From Oscheius sp. JU75 (lineage: Eukaryota; Nematoda; Chromadorea; Rhabditida; Rhabditidae), in the NCBI GenBank assembly GCA_037178855.1, contig JASJZC010000006.1:3224001-3288000 (forward strand): a DNA stretch of 64,000 nt, written 5' to 3'. A model generated the notes under the pieces. It worked only from the letters and a program-made list of their open reading frames with translations. It ran no database searches and was not told where the DNA came from. Positions 24,727-35,830 of the stretch are shown piece after piece; the stretch's first letter is position 1; every line of letters starts with the position of its first letter. A program made the translations under genes and the position numbers.

Positions 24727-25757
24727 TCAGTTGAGGCGCTTGTAGTAACGCTTGCCGACGACTCCGTTAGCCTCCATCTTCTAAAAAGGGGAGAATATTA
24801 AATGGAAAGGGAAAGAGCTTACGCAGAGAAGGAACTCCTTTCCGTCCTTGTTCTCGAAGCTGTACTGGTAGGTTTCCTCCTTGGACTCGGAGTTCTTGTC
24901 GACGGGGACGTGCTTCTCGAAGAGGACTCCGTTGGTCAGGTCGAAGGTAATCTGGAACCGAGTTTACTGTAAGACTGGGTTTTATTAGCTCTCTGCATCG
25001 ACTCTTCCAGATAGACCTGTCTTTATGTGAGAGAGACTATTGACAATCAAATGGTCATGTTTTATGGCAGGAATGCAAGTATTACGACACGACTTTTTAG
25101 AATACAGACATGAATAAGTTCTTAACTCTGTAAAAAGATGATAAAAACATTAGATATTCTTTTACCTTCCAACGGAGTAGTACTACTAATGTTCGGTAGC
25201 CAATGGTCTGATATAGGTCTGCCCTTGGTCGTCAGACCAATGCCTCTGAGAGTATATGTCCTCTTTAATACCCAGTAGTCACCGAAATGCACCCCGAAAT
25301 CCTTTTTCAAAACAATAATAACGACAACTGCTCATTGTTTTGATCACTTCAAGAGCCCTCGATCACGAAACAGAGACCCCAAACAGACTATACAAGACTC
25401 CCTACCTTGTGAGTGGAGGAGTCGAGTCCCTCTCCGGTGAATTCCTTTCCGAGCTCGATGTTCTTGTAATAGACGTTTTTCTTGCTGGTCAGATTGGCGT
25501 AGTCGAAGGTGTTGGGACTGGTTCCCTTCGTGAATTCCTTCTTGAAAGTGGCGAAAGTCACGAGCTTGCGAGTGAACCATCCATATCCCTTGGCGGTCAG
25601 GTATTCGTCAAAGTTCTCGGAATGGTCGAGGTCATAGTTTCCGTAGAACTTGTCGGGGAGGGTCTAAAGTTTCTCTGAAATCTTAAAAAGCAGTAAGTAC
25701 CTTAGCAGCAGAGACAGCAGCCACGAGGGCGAGAGCAACGACCGCGATCCGAGCCAT
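24727..25757 (-). CDS. lbp: secreted fatty-acid-binding protein (nematode LBP, As-p18 type)
   Basis: Four exons: 25757-25701, 25663-25406, 24951-24823, 24780-24727 (498 nt, 165 residues). Exon 1 alone encodes a signal peptide, MARIAVVALALVAAVSAAK. The mature part starts TLPDKFYGNYDL and continues SENFDEYLTAKGYGWFTRK, ELGKEFTGEGLDSSTHK, ITFDLTNG and KRYYKRLN. This closely follows the Ascaris As-p18 pattern (TLPDKF, ENFDEYLKARGYGW, KITFDL, RYYKK), the secreted nematode branch of the lipid-binding-protein family that carries fatty acids in body fluids. Length equals the family norm. The 37-nt first intron separates signal and mature parts. The neighbour at 26.6 kb is a paralogue on the same strand. 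The gene appears intact. Confidence 0.92.
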
Positions 25758-26160
25758 GTTGAGGTCTGAGCATATCTTGTCCCTCGGAAAGAACCCCGCC
25801 CCTCTCCAGAGGCTGTAATGTCTGTTTTCTCTGGGCTATCCACACTCTATCCGAACAACAAAAGAAACAAGAGGAGACCGAATGGCCTGACCCTGAGAGA
25901 TCCAAGGGGAATTGGAACCTGGGGTCATGGTAGGGCTGTAACAGATGGTGAGAGACAATGGAAAGCAAACCCTGTTTTATTTGTATCAAGGATCAGCCAT
26001 GCGATGAGAAAATATATAAGATACTGTTTCTCTCCTTATCATAATTCTCTCATCAATACTCTGGGTACACGTCTGAATTCAGAACAGCAGTATTATCTGA
26101 TGGTACAGCACTATAACCTCATTTTACGGCTCAAGCTTGTCAGTTTCGGTTCTGTGGCGT

Positions 26161-26205
26161 TCTACAAACTTGTAGAGTAGATCAAAATCTACAACTTTCT
26201 AAAAC
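26161..26205. repeat. interspersed hairpin repeat, copy 2
   Basis: CTACAAACTTGTAGAGTAGA, then TCAAAATCTACAACTTTC. Inverted arms as in the other copies. Confidence 0.6.
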
Positions 26206-26559
26206 TATCGGAAGCTGAAAAATGGATTCATGAACCCGAAAAAACGCATCGAAACAGTGACTGTTGGTGCGGCAGTGTCCTGACGTCGTGTCTGATAATC
26301 GCTTTCACTTCGAAATCAAAAATCCTTCTACCAACCCAAAGAACACCAGATTGCTGTGTTTATCGCTCTTTGTCCCTTTCTCTCTTTTTGCTTTGACCCA
26401 CAACAGATGTGCGCTCTGTGCATCTGGAACACGCGGCTTTGCTCGAAGATTTATGGCTCCAGGTCAGAGAACTCTCTCGGGCTGTAAAATAGAGAACCAT
26501 TTACCATTCGTAAATCATACAATGAGAACAGTGATATGTAAAACATAGAGACTCTTCTT

Positions 26560-27689
26560 CTATTGCTTTGGCTCTTCCTTCTTGAACCAACGACGGCAGG
26601 TGATTCCGTTGTTCTCCATTTTCTAAAACAAATAAAGTTGAATGGGACTAAGAACGAAGTGATCATTCGAGTGACTTGCGTCTGGGTCATGTTAACCACA
26701 AAAAACTTTATAGAATTTTACCTCTGCCGTCTTTTCGTCGAAAAGACCGTAACTAGCGACCGAATGTCTCGAGGAACAGTCAGAAGACTAGGTATATTGA
26801 AAGATGTCAAGGGTCACTATTTAGACATTTTTTTAGGTGAGGAGATGTCCATTAATGAATGAAAACCTCCGAAACTATAACAATTCTTACGTGGTCCTCA
26901 TGTATCTTAAAAGTTAGCTCACGGTTCTAGAAGAACCTCTTTTCGACGCATAATCCTCAAGCTAAAGTGGCGTTGCTTCAAACAATAGATCTAGTTTACA
27001 AAAATACCTGACAGTTTGTTTAAAAACTAAAAATACTCATTTTTCGGAAATAAATGTCTTTTAGTTTACGGATGTTTCTGGACTAGCCAAGGCAGAGTCA
27101 CAGTTCTTTGTACAGCCTATATCAACGAATTTCCGACCGTAAGCACTGGGAAAATGGCAAGAATATAGTCAAGTTGTCTCACCAAAACAAGCTTGTTATC
27201 CTGGTCGACAGTGTAGGAGTAAGTCTCTCCCTTGTCGGCAGGGTCATCCAGACGGATATGCTTCTCCATCAGGGCATCGTCGTTGAAGTCAAACGTGATC
27301 TACAATCTTTATTTCCTTGAAAAGCTATGCAAAAACCCACGCTATGTCTCTTTCCATCCAGTCCTTCGCCCTCAAAAGTTTTTCCCAGTTCCCAGCCATG
27401 ATACTTCGTGTTCTTCTTGGAAGAAATGTTCTCCAGATTGAATCTGCTCAAACATGGAAAAAGGGAAGGCAAAACTACTTACTTTCCAGACTCTGAAGCC
27501 TTTTCGATGACCTTGGTCACGCTGGTGAACTGGATCATCTTTCGGAGAAGCCAGTTGACACCTACATTTTGAATTTTAGTTATGAAACCTTCAAAAAGTA
27601 CCTTTAGACGACAGAAACTCGTCAAAGTTCTCGCTCCTCTCGAGGATGAAGCGTCCGAAGAACTTGTCAGGGATTGCGGAGTCGGTCAT
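26560..27689 (-). CDS. lbp: intracellular-type fatty-acid-binding protein (LBP paralogue)
   Basis: Five exons: 27689-27602, 27561-27483, 27443-27341, 27299-27183, 26622-26560 (450 nt, 149 residues). The protein reads MTDSAIPDKFFGRFILERSE, FDEFLSSKGVNWLLRKMIQF, KYHGWELGKTFEGEGLDG, ITFDFNDDALMEKHIRL and ends CRRWFKKEEPKQ. It clearly matches the secreted paralogue next door but has no signal peptide: the ATG follows directly on GTTTTCCAG, which could be a trans-splice acceptor. Alternatively an undetected upstream signal exon joins there. It should bind fatty acids in the cytoplasm. Intron 4 (560 nt) is large for this locus. The order secreted then cytosolic on one strand points to local duplication with loss or gain of the signal exon. 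Confidence 0.88.
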
Positions 27690-28031
27690 CTGGAAAACGG
27701 ACTCTTTATTATATGTACAATAAAAAATAGGGGAAGATATGGTGAGGATTCAAAACTAGGTCAGTTGTTTTTCTCAGCCGTCCAGGTAGACAGTTGTTTT
27801 GGAGCGCGGCAACCTCCTGGTCAAGCAGATAGCAGAGAGGGAAGGTTTTGATTAGATAGCACTGAGATGACCCAATATGATTGAGAGCCTACAAAAGTTT
27901 CAGTTAAATTGTTTCGAAAACTATCATTTTACTGTAATAACCGATTTGCTTGTGAAGTTGCGCGCTAAGTACGTGATCATGAAATTTGACTCAAGTTTTT
28001 TCGGGGTCAGGAACCCATTTTCGAGACTTAC

Positions 28032-28092
28032 GATGTTCTGCAAACTTGTAGCTCTTTATCTGCTTCACAACTTTGTTCTACAACTTTGCTAA
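28032..28092. repeat. interspersed hairpin repeat, copy 3
   Basis: GATGTTCTGCAAACTTGTAG with CTACAACTTTGCT further on; an extra CACAACTTTGTT is inserted. The rest of 27690-28780 has no gene. Confidence 0.55.
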
Positions 28093-28781
28093 GCTCCAAG
28101 TACAACGATTTGACCCGAAACATAAGGAGACACGGTGTGGTGCGCCACTGCCAGGAAGTCTTTATCTAGCTAGTGCATTGTTAGAAGTCAGAAATTCCTT
28201 TTTTCCAGGCTGTTTTCGAAGGAGAATCTATCTGGAGAACCCCTGCTTTTTCCTCTTTCTTCTCTCTAGGTGTTCAGCTCAAGAAGGGACCATTTCCGGT
28301 CGACAATTACCTCCCTCTTTCAACACCAATTCCCTATTGAAAAAGAACATGTGACAGCTGTTTGTTTGACTTCTTTCCCTGCTCAAAAAGTTGTCTGTTC
28401 CTGAAGAGGAAACAACTAATAATGACCTCTTTGAGAAATGTAAAGAGTAGAGATTTTCCGTAGGAGGCGTAGTCGAGCATTTCTCCAAGAACGAAACTTA
28501 TTGCTTCTCCTTGAGAATCTAATTATAGGTACTTCAGAGAAACTTTCAAGAGTTCCAAACTTGGGAAACTAATAAAGAAACTCTACTTTAAAAATTGTTT
28601 ACAAGTTTTCAAGAACAATAGAAACCTTTTGGATAACTTTTGGGGACAGCTCCAGTGGGTACATCACGGCAACGAGACGGATAGGAAAAGACTCAGAACG
28701 ATAATAATATGAAAACAGGCTGTACCAGACTGCCCAAAGCACCCCTTGTCCCAAAAAAGAACAAGAGAGCTCACCGAAGGA

Positions 28782-29580
28782 TTATATGTGTTCCTCCTTG
28801 CCTGTCCAGTCGAGTTTGGCCGGTTCCTCGGCTCCATAGATGGTGACGGAGATGTTCTTGACCATCTTGAGCATCTAGTCATAGTTGGGACGAGCCTCGT
28901 AGCTGAGAGCTGTGACGATAGGAATCAGCTGCTTGAAGGCTTCGGGAGCGTCGCAAGTGAACGGATTGTCCGCGTTGTTGAGGCCGAGAAAGGCCATCTT
29001 GCAACTGAGGATGCTGCCGACGAAGCGAGCCATCGAGTCAGGACGAGCCTTCCGGAGCTCCTTGCCGTACGGTGTTCAGTCATAGAGACGACGCGAGATG
29101 CCAAAGTCGAAGATGTAGATTGTCCTGTTCGCTGTCGGATTCGAGCTGTTTTTTGGTTTTGGCGAAGTTTTGGGGCTTGACGAAGATTGTTTTTATCTCT
29201 TAGTATTTCTGTCAATCTGGACTTACCGATACAGATAATCAATCTCGTGAAGGTCGCGAATAGCAGTCAGCGTCTGAGAGTCCACAAAGAGAACAGTCGG
29301 CTTGGTGAAGTTGTCCGTCTTGTCAGGGCAGATTCTCCTTGGATGTCGTCAATCGACGGGCCCAGCATCGACATGACCATGTACTTAATGCCAGTCGCCT
29401 TGTCCTTTCCACGATCGATGAACTCCGTGAAGTGTTTGCGCAGATTCGTCTTCTGGACAGTTTGCAGCACGGCAACTTCGGTCTTCAAAAGCAGCTTTCC
29501 CCTGTCCTGTTATTTGTCCGCACTGGGTTCCGTTTTCAGGGCACGGCGAGTCAGGCTAGAAAGGTTTTCCGAACTTAAAG
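28782..29580 (-). pseudogene. casein-kinase-1/TTBK-like kinase pseudogene
   Basis: Minus-strand blocks in order: ALKTEP (beta-3 lysine), LLLKTEVAVLQTVQKTN, GIKYMVMSMLGPSIDDI (the CK1-specific hinge), TLTAIRDLHEIDYLYR, an intron from about 29224, KPQNFAKT, IYIFDFGISRRLYD (DFG intact), PYGKELRKARPDSMARFVGS, and NPFTCDAPEAFKQLIPIV, ending at TAA 28782-28784. In-frame stops fall at 29510-29512 (TAA after SADK), 29076-29078 (TGA after RRLYD) and 28875-28877 (TAG after NYD). There is a frame change between QNFAKT and IYIFDFG. Multiple independent stops at non-homopolymer positions make this a real pseudogene rather than sequencing error. CK1-like kinases are hugely expanded in nematodes, often in the germ line. 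Confidence 0.8.
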
Positions 29581-32500
29581 AAAGAGAGATGGAGAGAATA
29601 TTCCTCTTTTCCAGAAACTTCCTCACTGATCTCTCAACCCTTCCCCGTCATTATATTCGAATCGCAATTTAGATGGCCTCGCTATTCGTCGGTTCAAAGA
29701 TCTCTTGGGGACCTCCTGACGTCTCTCCAGTAGTCAAGGGTTTTAGGCGACGAAATTGCCCTAGATGTACTTCTCGCCACTCCAAAGAGGGGGACCCCTC
29801 GTCCTATTGTGTTAGAGCCTGTTTTTCTCTCCTAAATTTAAAATTGTTTCTGTCCCCGGCTATAGACTTCAGCACTCCTCTGTTTACATTTATCCTCCCA
29901 ATTCAGCCCTGGATCGTAATTGGGATTTGGAGGACCTGTGATCACAACAAATCGACAGCTAGACTCTCCTGTACTGTCTCACTGTCCAATTATCACACCT
30001 GGCTAGTCATTAGTATTAGATTAGTACCTCTGTTTTTTGACCGCTTTGCTTCATGCGCGTCTTTGGATCGCAATTCTTGATCTCTTCAGTGCAATCCCCC
30101 CTTTTACTAAAACAACAATCTCCAACTTATCGCTTCTTTGCAGAGATCAAGTTGTGATTCTGATTTTGTTCATTTGGTTTCTTGAAACTCGAAATCCGCT
30201 AGAAAGCTATGCATTGTCTCCTGATCGTTTTCTGTTCCATGTCAAGCTCTACAACACTTTATATTCTGTCGAATTCCCTCCAAAAGATCCTCCCTCTTGT
30301 TGATCAATTGTCCAACTCCACTTTCCTATTTGAACATCTGCCCATGGTCGTCTCATCGAGAACAAGCCTGCTGCTCAAACAGATCTCCGAAAAAATGACA
30401 GAGTTTCTTGATCTCTCTCTCTGCCCCAGCTCCCGTCAATCCCTCAGAAAATCCTCATCAGTGAACAAGAAGCATCTTGAACAAGTGACCATCTGGTCTG
30501 TAATTGCTCTCTCCTCTTTCCCTTCTCGACTGACTAACTGCCTCTTATCCCACGCGACAGATCTCTTTCATTTCAACTTTTGAACCCCTCGAGGTCAAGC
30601 TTGTGGTGGACAGTTTGGCCTTTCTTTTGGCTCTCTTTTTTCTGTTTACTTAGTTTTTACGCGACTATTCACAGTCTTCGTCACTCATTTTCGAGAGAGC
30701 GACTTGAACAAGGACGCACGTGTCTCGTTCCCTTTGAACTCTTTTGACTTTGGTGTAGGACCGATAAATGTCAAGCTCTGGCTAGACACAGTTTGAGTAG
30801 AATGTTCCTATAGCAGGGAAGTTCTTCATTCTTATACTTCTGTCACAGGGCTGTCTCCACCATCGGATTTACTAAATAGAGACTTATCGTGAGAAGCATT
30901 GGGTCGAGCCCTTTCTTGAAAGAATCCTAGAGCTCTGTTCCTTCTGGACTCTATCTGTTTTACCTCTTGCCACGAGTTATCAAAAGAGACAGTATATCAG
31001 TTGTTCTGATTGCAACGGTACCATTGTCCCGTTTGCTATTTTAAGAGAATACAATAAAAACAGTTTGACAGAGACAGGATGCGATAGGATCTGACTGTGA
31101 CTGAAAATAGTATGGATATGAACACAGAGACAAAGTGTCAGTGGGACGACAGTGGAAAGTTTTCATTGCTCGCGTTACAGGTTCCCGACCATGATGTCTA
31201 TTGAAACTGTCTCCTTTCGACAAGAGTACACCCTTATGCTCTCAAAACTGACCTCTGTTCTCTCGATGTAGATCTCTTTTGTTTGTGGCCCTTTCAAAAA
31301 CCGAAATTCACTACTTCCCTGTCTCCTACCAGATTAATCAGCTGACATGGTCGGCTGTACTTGCTACACCGCCACTTGATGCATGTTCGTTCAGCAAATA
31401 GTAGCTAACAGGAAGAGAGAGTCAACAGGAGGGGCGAATAGAATCTTGTCGCTTTAGAGACTACTTTACCCGCCTTGTCCACCTCCTACCTGTTTGTTTT
31501 CTTTGCCCATGACGAGAGACGAGTGAGCGCGTGAGCTTGTCCGAAGGTGTCACCTTTGTACTCCCGCCTACACGGCAGTTACTCACTAAAGTCTCGATAA
31601 AAAGTTCAGTATTCTTGGCGCCAAGTGTGCGAGATCGAGAAATTCAATACTCTTGTTCAAAAGACCGCTAAGCGATCAAGCTTCTGTGATCGGCTAGAGA
31701 CGTGTTCCTTTTCCCTCCCTTTTTCAAATTTTAAACTGCTGGAATAAAGGGTCAAACCTCAGTGTTTGAACTTGTAACTATTGGGGTATTTGCCCAGAGA
31801 ATCAGTTGCACCTTTTCGTTGACTGCTCTTTTCGCTTTACTATTAGCTGTCCATCTACCGATCTTCGGTTACCACCGGCCTCTTCGCCTCTCCTGTCTGC
31901 TTCCGTAAGCTTCTACAAATCTTTGAGCTTCACATTGTGACTCTCTCAAGCTAAGCAGGTCTTCATAAATAATGGATCATCACCAACTTGAGCCTGTTTT
32001 CTTAAAAAGTCACTTGCTCTGTTCTTGTTCCTCGTCCTACCTTGCCTTGTTCCGTTTCACAATCAATAGTTTTAGAGGCTCAATAGTTTGTAAACCAAAC
32101 ATCGATTTTATTCACAAACGTTTGTTTATCGGTACTACCACTAGTCTTACTCGTTTTCTCACAATCATATTTAAAAGGGATAAAGTCATTGTATTATTAC
32201 CTTTTTGGCATCTAGCTTCTCCGGTTTTCTATCGTACTATCATTTTACAATCAAAGAAGAGCTTTGTGCGAATGTAAATCAAGCTTCTTATTCATTACTT
32301 TTCCCACGTGCTCAGTTTAATAAAAGCAACAGTCAGTTAAATACAACTGTTAACAGGTCGTCCCTTCCCGATCGGTGTTTGATCGTTGTTTTGTCCTCTT
32401 CGAGTAGCTTGTTACACATTACGGCTTTATCCCTCCTGTACAATAGACCCCTCGCCTCCGAGATCCAGACACTGATTCACTCGCCGAGTCAAGAGTGTCT

Positions 32501-32852
32501 CTGATCATTCCTCTCCCACACGCCATTATTGTTTTTCCATGAAATCTAGAGCGGCAACATTTTGTGGTGGCTGATGAAACCCAATCGTTGTGCCGGCCAT
32601 TTGCTCTCCGCTCCTCATTTTGAAGCTGTCGCCTTTCACAGACACAATTGGCCAGGGCAGGCGCACTTTAACTACTTTATTATGCTCAAATCTATGTTTT
32701 GTTCGTGAGCTTACTCTCGAAACACCAAGCTTTTGTCATGAGACATTGAGGGCTTGCTTTGGATCTGAAAAACTACACGTTCGTCTCCTACCAGTCTTTC
32801 TTTTGCAGCGTCTGTTTCGGGGACAAGAAACGATCACGATTTTGTAGTCTGA

Positions 32853-32906
32853 CGATGTTCTGCAAAGTTATAGAGCAGACCAAGAGCTGCAGTTTGCAGA
32901 ATATCA
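32853..32906. repeat. interspersed hairpin repeat, copy 4
   Basis: GATGTTCTGCAAAGTTATAG, AGCAGACCAAGAGCTGC, AGTTTGCAGAATAT. Confidence 0.6.
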
Positions 32907-32945
32907 AAATGCTGAAAAAAATATTTTTGACCTCTAAAAAATAGG

Positions 32946-33182
32946 CTAAAAGATGGTGGTGTTATAAGACGAGTAAGATGGTAGCGGTATTTTCAATTTT
33001 TCTGTGAGTGAAAGTAAAGGTGAAGTCTCTATACGAATCAACGGCAGAAATCTTTGAAGAGCTCTGTGAGTCAAGCTCCTCCGGGGAGTTGCGACGCCGA
33101 CCGTTGCGGAGGCTTCCTGAGGGACCAGGTCGCGAGGCATTGCGTTCCAAAGCTGCTCAGCCTTTTGTAGGAACGCCTTCAC
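32946..33182 (-). mobile_element. non-LTR retroelement C-terminal remnant
   Basis: The minus frame reads FLQKAEQLWNAMPRDLVPQE and, after a spacer, RALQRFLPLIR. This matches the 'LWN-LP … FK-L--FL' ending common in non-LTR reverse transcriptase ORFs. No RT motifs upstream. Tentative. Confidence 0.35.
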
Positions 33183-33585
33183 CTTCGTAGCAAGCTACTA
33201 CCAATTTGCCGACCTACGAGAGGATGGAAGCCTTGGTTGGGCCGCGGCGGGGTTTTTCTGTCTAGTAGAACCAGACAATTAGTATGGTTATGGTTTCTAA
33301 ACCATAGCCTCTCAATTGACCCAGATATTACCCCGGTTACCATGACCCCATCGCCCTTACGATAACTTAATTGGGGACTGACAATGAGCAGAGCAAAGAA
33401 CTACCATTATCTGCAGATAAGTTGATTCCTTGAACGATTAAATTAAGCGCAAGAGACACGTGACCTCCCCCAATAGTTTTTAGTTGTCCAATCAGCCTCT
33501 TCCTGTTTATTTAGGCGGATCTTCCGAGCCTGCAACTTTTCTCATTCTTTTACGGGGCAAAGGTTGTATTTTTGGAACCATTGAA

Positions 33586-33634
33586 GTTCTGCAAACTTGT
33601 AGGTTTTGATCTCCTCTTCAAATTTGTAGAACAT
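33586..33634. repeat. interspersed hairpin repeat, copy 5
   Basis: GTTCTGCAAACTTGTAGG, then TTTGATCTCC, then AAATTTGTAGAACAT. Confidence 0.6.
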
Positions 33635-34056
33635 AATAAATACGAAAAGTGAGTCAGAAGTCGGAGCCTCTATGTTCTCAGTGCCAATAGGGAAACCTTT
33701 ATGTTTCCTGCTCTGTCTCATTGTTTACCGTAACAAAGCACGTAGTTCCCTTGTGAGCAAACTACTCTGAAAATAGATGGTCTTCCTGTACTGGTCTACC
33801 CATTTTTTGTCTGAAATCTGCAAAGAATCAAACGGAAATAGGCTTACAGTACGAACTATTCTGGTTTCCGGACTGAACTGAGCTTCCTGGTCTATCCCAA
33901 TGAATTCCAACAGTTCTGGTCTATTCCCTTACAAATTGTGAATCTTTTGACTACAGTTCGACTGCCCTTTCTCCCGAAAAACATCCATTTATTGCAATTC
34001 TCCCTCTCTCGCGCCCCGTGTGTCAGCTGGCCACTATCCGTGAGCGAGGCAAGAGC

Positions 34057-34138
34057 GGCGAGATGGCCGAGTGGTCTAAGGCGCTGGTTTTAGGCACCAG
34101 TCTCCCCGGAGGCGTGGGTTCGAATCCCACTCTCGTCA
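34057..34138 (+). tRNA. tRNA-Leu(UAG)
   Basis: Acceptor stem GGCGAGA/TCTCGTC (one G-T pair), A box TGGCCGAGTGG, anticodon stem CTGGT/ACCAG around loop TTTAGGC (anticodon TAG), a long variable arm typical of Leu, B box GGTTCGAATCC and discriminator A. All stems pair; no intron. Confidence 0.95.
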
Positions 34139-34930
34139 ACGTTTTTTGATGTTTTTTTTCATGGATTTTTATCGTGCAGTTTGGTGACAATTAATTCTTA
34201 GCACCGGGTCGAATGAGGTAGCTTTCTTTATTCACCCATACAAACAAACACATAAATTAGTTTTCAAATTCAAATCCAAATTTACTTCCGGGATCGCAAT
34301 CACAAGTGTGGTCGTGCGCCGGATCCCTAGTCCTGAGCCATTCAAATCCGTCAATCCTGTCCTGTCGCATCCATGTAGTTGGACCTTGTCCTAGTCGTCT
34401 TCGGACATATAAAACATTGTAATCCGTGTTAATTTATACTTTCTGGATAAAAAATAGTTATGGGACCCAAAATAAGCCACGCAACCCCCCAAATTGTAAA
34501 ATTTTTCATTTTTTGGAACGTTTCTGAGCCTGAAAAGCTCTCAAAATAGAAAACTCCTACGTAAAATCCTCTCTGTTTACCTTTGACTATTTTTAACGTA
34601 TTTTTCGAGCCTAATTGCTCTTCCCACCAATTACGTATCCAACTTGTTTATGAGGTCAGAATAAGGTCTTTTCCTTTATCTATTCATCTCTCCGGCACTA
34701 ATTGCCCAGCGCATGTTCTCTGGTTCTGATGGATGATCTACTGGTAATAATTGTTATGAGGGACCTCTCTTATTTTGAATTTCTAATTGTTTACAGCCTC
34801 ATCTCCCTAACAAACTCCCTGATCCTTGGCAAATTGATCAACATCCTGGGTTTAATTGTGAAATCGTAATTAAGCTGCTGACTCACTTTCGAAGCAGTAT
34901 ATCGGGTCAAAGACTACTTTTTCGGTTTTG

Positions 34931-34986
34931 TGATCTTTTGCAAAGGTGTAGAGTAGATCAAGATCTATAACTTTGCAGTACATCGC
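34931..34986. repeat. interspersed hairpin repeat, copy 6
   Basis: TGATCTTTTGCAAAGGTGTA, GAGTAGATCAAGATCTATAA, CTTTGCAGTACAT. One of the best-paired copies. Confidence 0.7.
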
Positions 34987-35659
34987 AAAACAGGAAAATC
35001 TATGTTATGGCTCGGAAAATTAGGTTAACTAAAACCAGTTAGGGTATCGCGCCTAGAAATTACGGTATCGCAGATCTCGGAACCGGTACCGTTACCCATG
35101 TCTTTTCGGGGCAGGACCCATTTTAAAGTTTTGTATATTGTCTCTTTGAACCAGACTCTTTCTGCTTTTTCCTCATTTGGCACTCGAAACGTCAAGACGT
35201 CTACGAGGTGGCTATTTCCGCGTACGGTCATTTGACCGAGCAGGGCACTTGAATTACAAAAGTGCCTAGTTCAGAGTACAGGAGGCCCTAATCACGTGAA
35301 TTTGTGTTGCAACAACAGCCCACGGAAGCCATTAAACCTCACCCTCCGCTACGTAATTTTAGTGTCCGAAACTGAACTAATGTTCTCACAGCCACGTCAT
35401 CACAAAGGCTCTTTTCTTTACAGAGCTCCAATTTTGGCTAGAAAAGACAGAGCTCTCTCTCATTGTGACCTTTGACTATTTGGCGGAAACTGCAGACAGG
35501 AATTATTATTACCGAACCCGTTTACTCGTTATTCTCATACTCTTTCACTTTCCTGGGTTCGTGGGAGTGTACCTGTAGCAGAACTATGACTTTTAGACGA
35601 CACCGGGAACGTGTTTAGCATCCTCAAAAACATAGTAAAATGCTCAAAAGATTAATTTC

Positions 35660-35730
35660 GTTCCGACGGGGATCGAGCCAACAACGCTCTGCGGATTACG
35701 AGGCAAGATTACTAACCACTCGGCCACGCT
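35660..35730 (-). pseudogene. tRNA-like remnant
   Basis: On the minus strand, A box TGGCCGAGTGGTTAG, then GCCTCGTAATC, then B box GGCTCGATCCC. The anticodon and acceptor stems do not close, so not a functional tRNA. The 3' part (CCCCGTCGGAACGAAA) resembles the remnant at 60.53 kb. Confidence 0.4.
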
Positions 35731-35762
35731 AGAAAATTTCGAAGCAGTGTGAGTGAGCTTCC

Positions 35763-35830
35763 TCGCTTCGTAGTCTACTGGTTAGCACACTCGCGTAGTA
35801 ATCTAGAGCTCACAGGTTTTAATCCCATAG
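35763..35830 (+). pseudogene. tRNA-like remnant
   Basis: An A-box-like TAGTCTACTGGTTAGCAC and a degraded B box GGTTTTAATCCC at tRNA-like spacing. Stems are poor. Confidence 0.3.

Larger units (their letters stand above)
29690..34056. other. gene-poor region
   Basis: Only short chance ORFs (for example 30209-30583 and 31972-32277, T/C-rich, without motifs). Contains hairpin repeat copies at 32853 and 33586, a retroelement remnant at 32946-33182, and a small hairpin TATGGTTTCTAAACCATA near 33288. Confidence 0.5.

Noticed and set aside
30209-32504. Several 85-124-codon plus ORFs
   Set aside because: T/C-rich composition, no motifs, no splice context and overlapping frames; consistent with chance.
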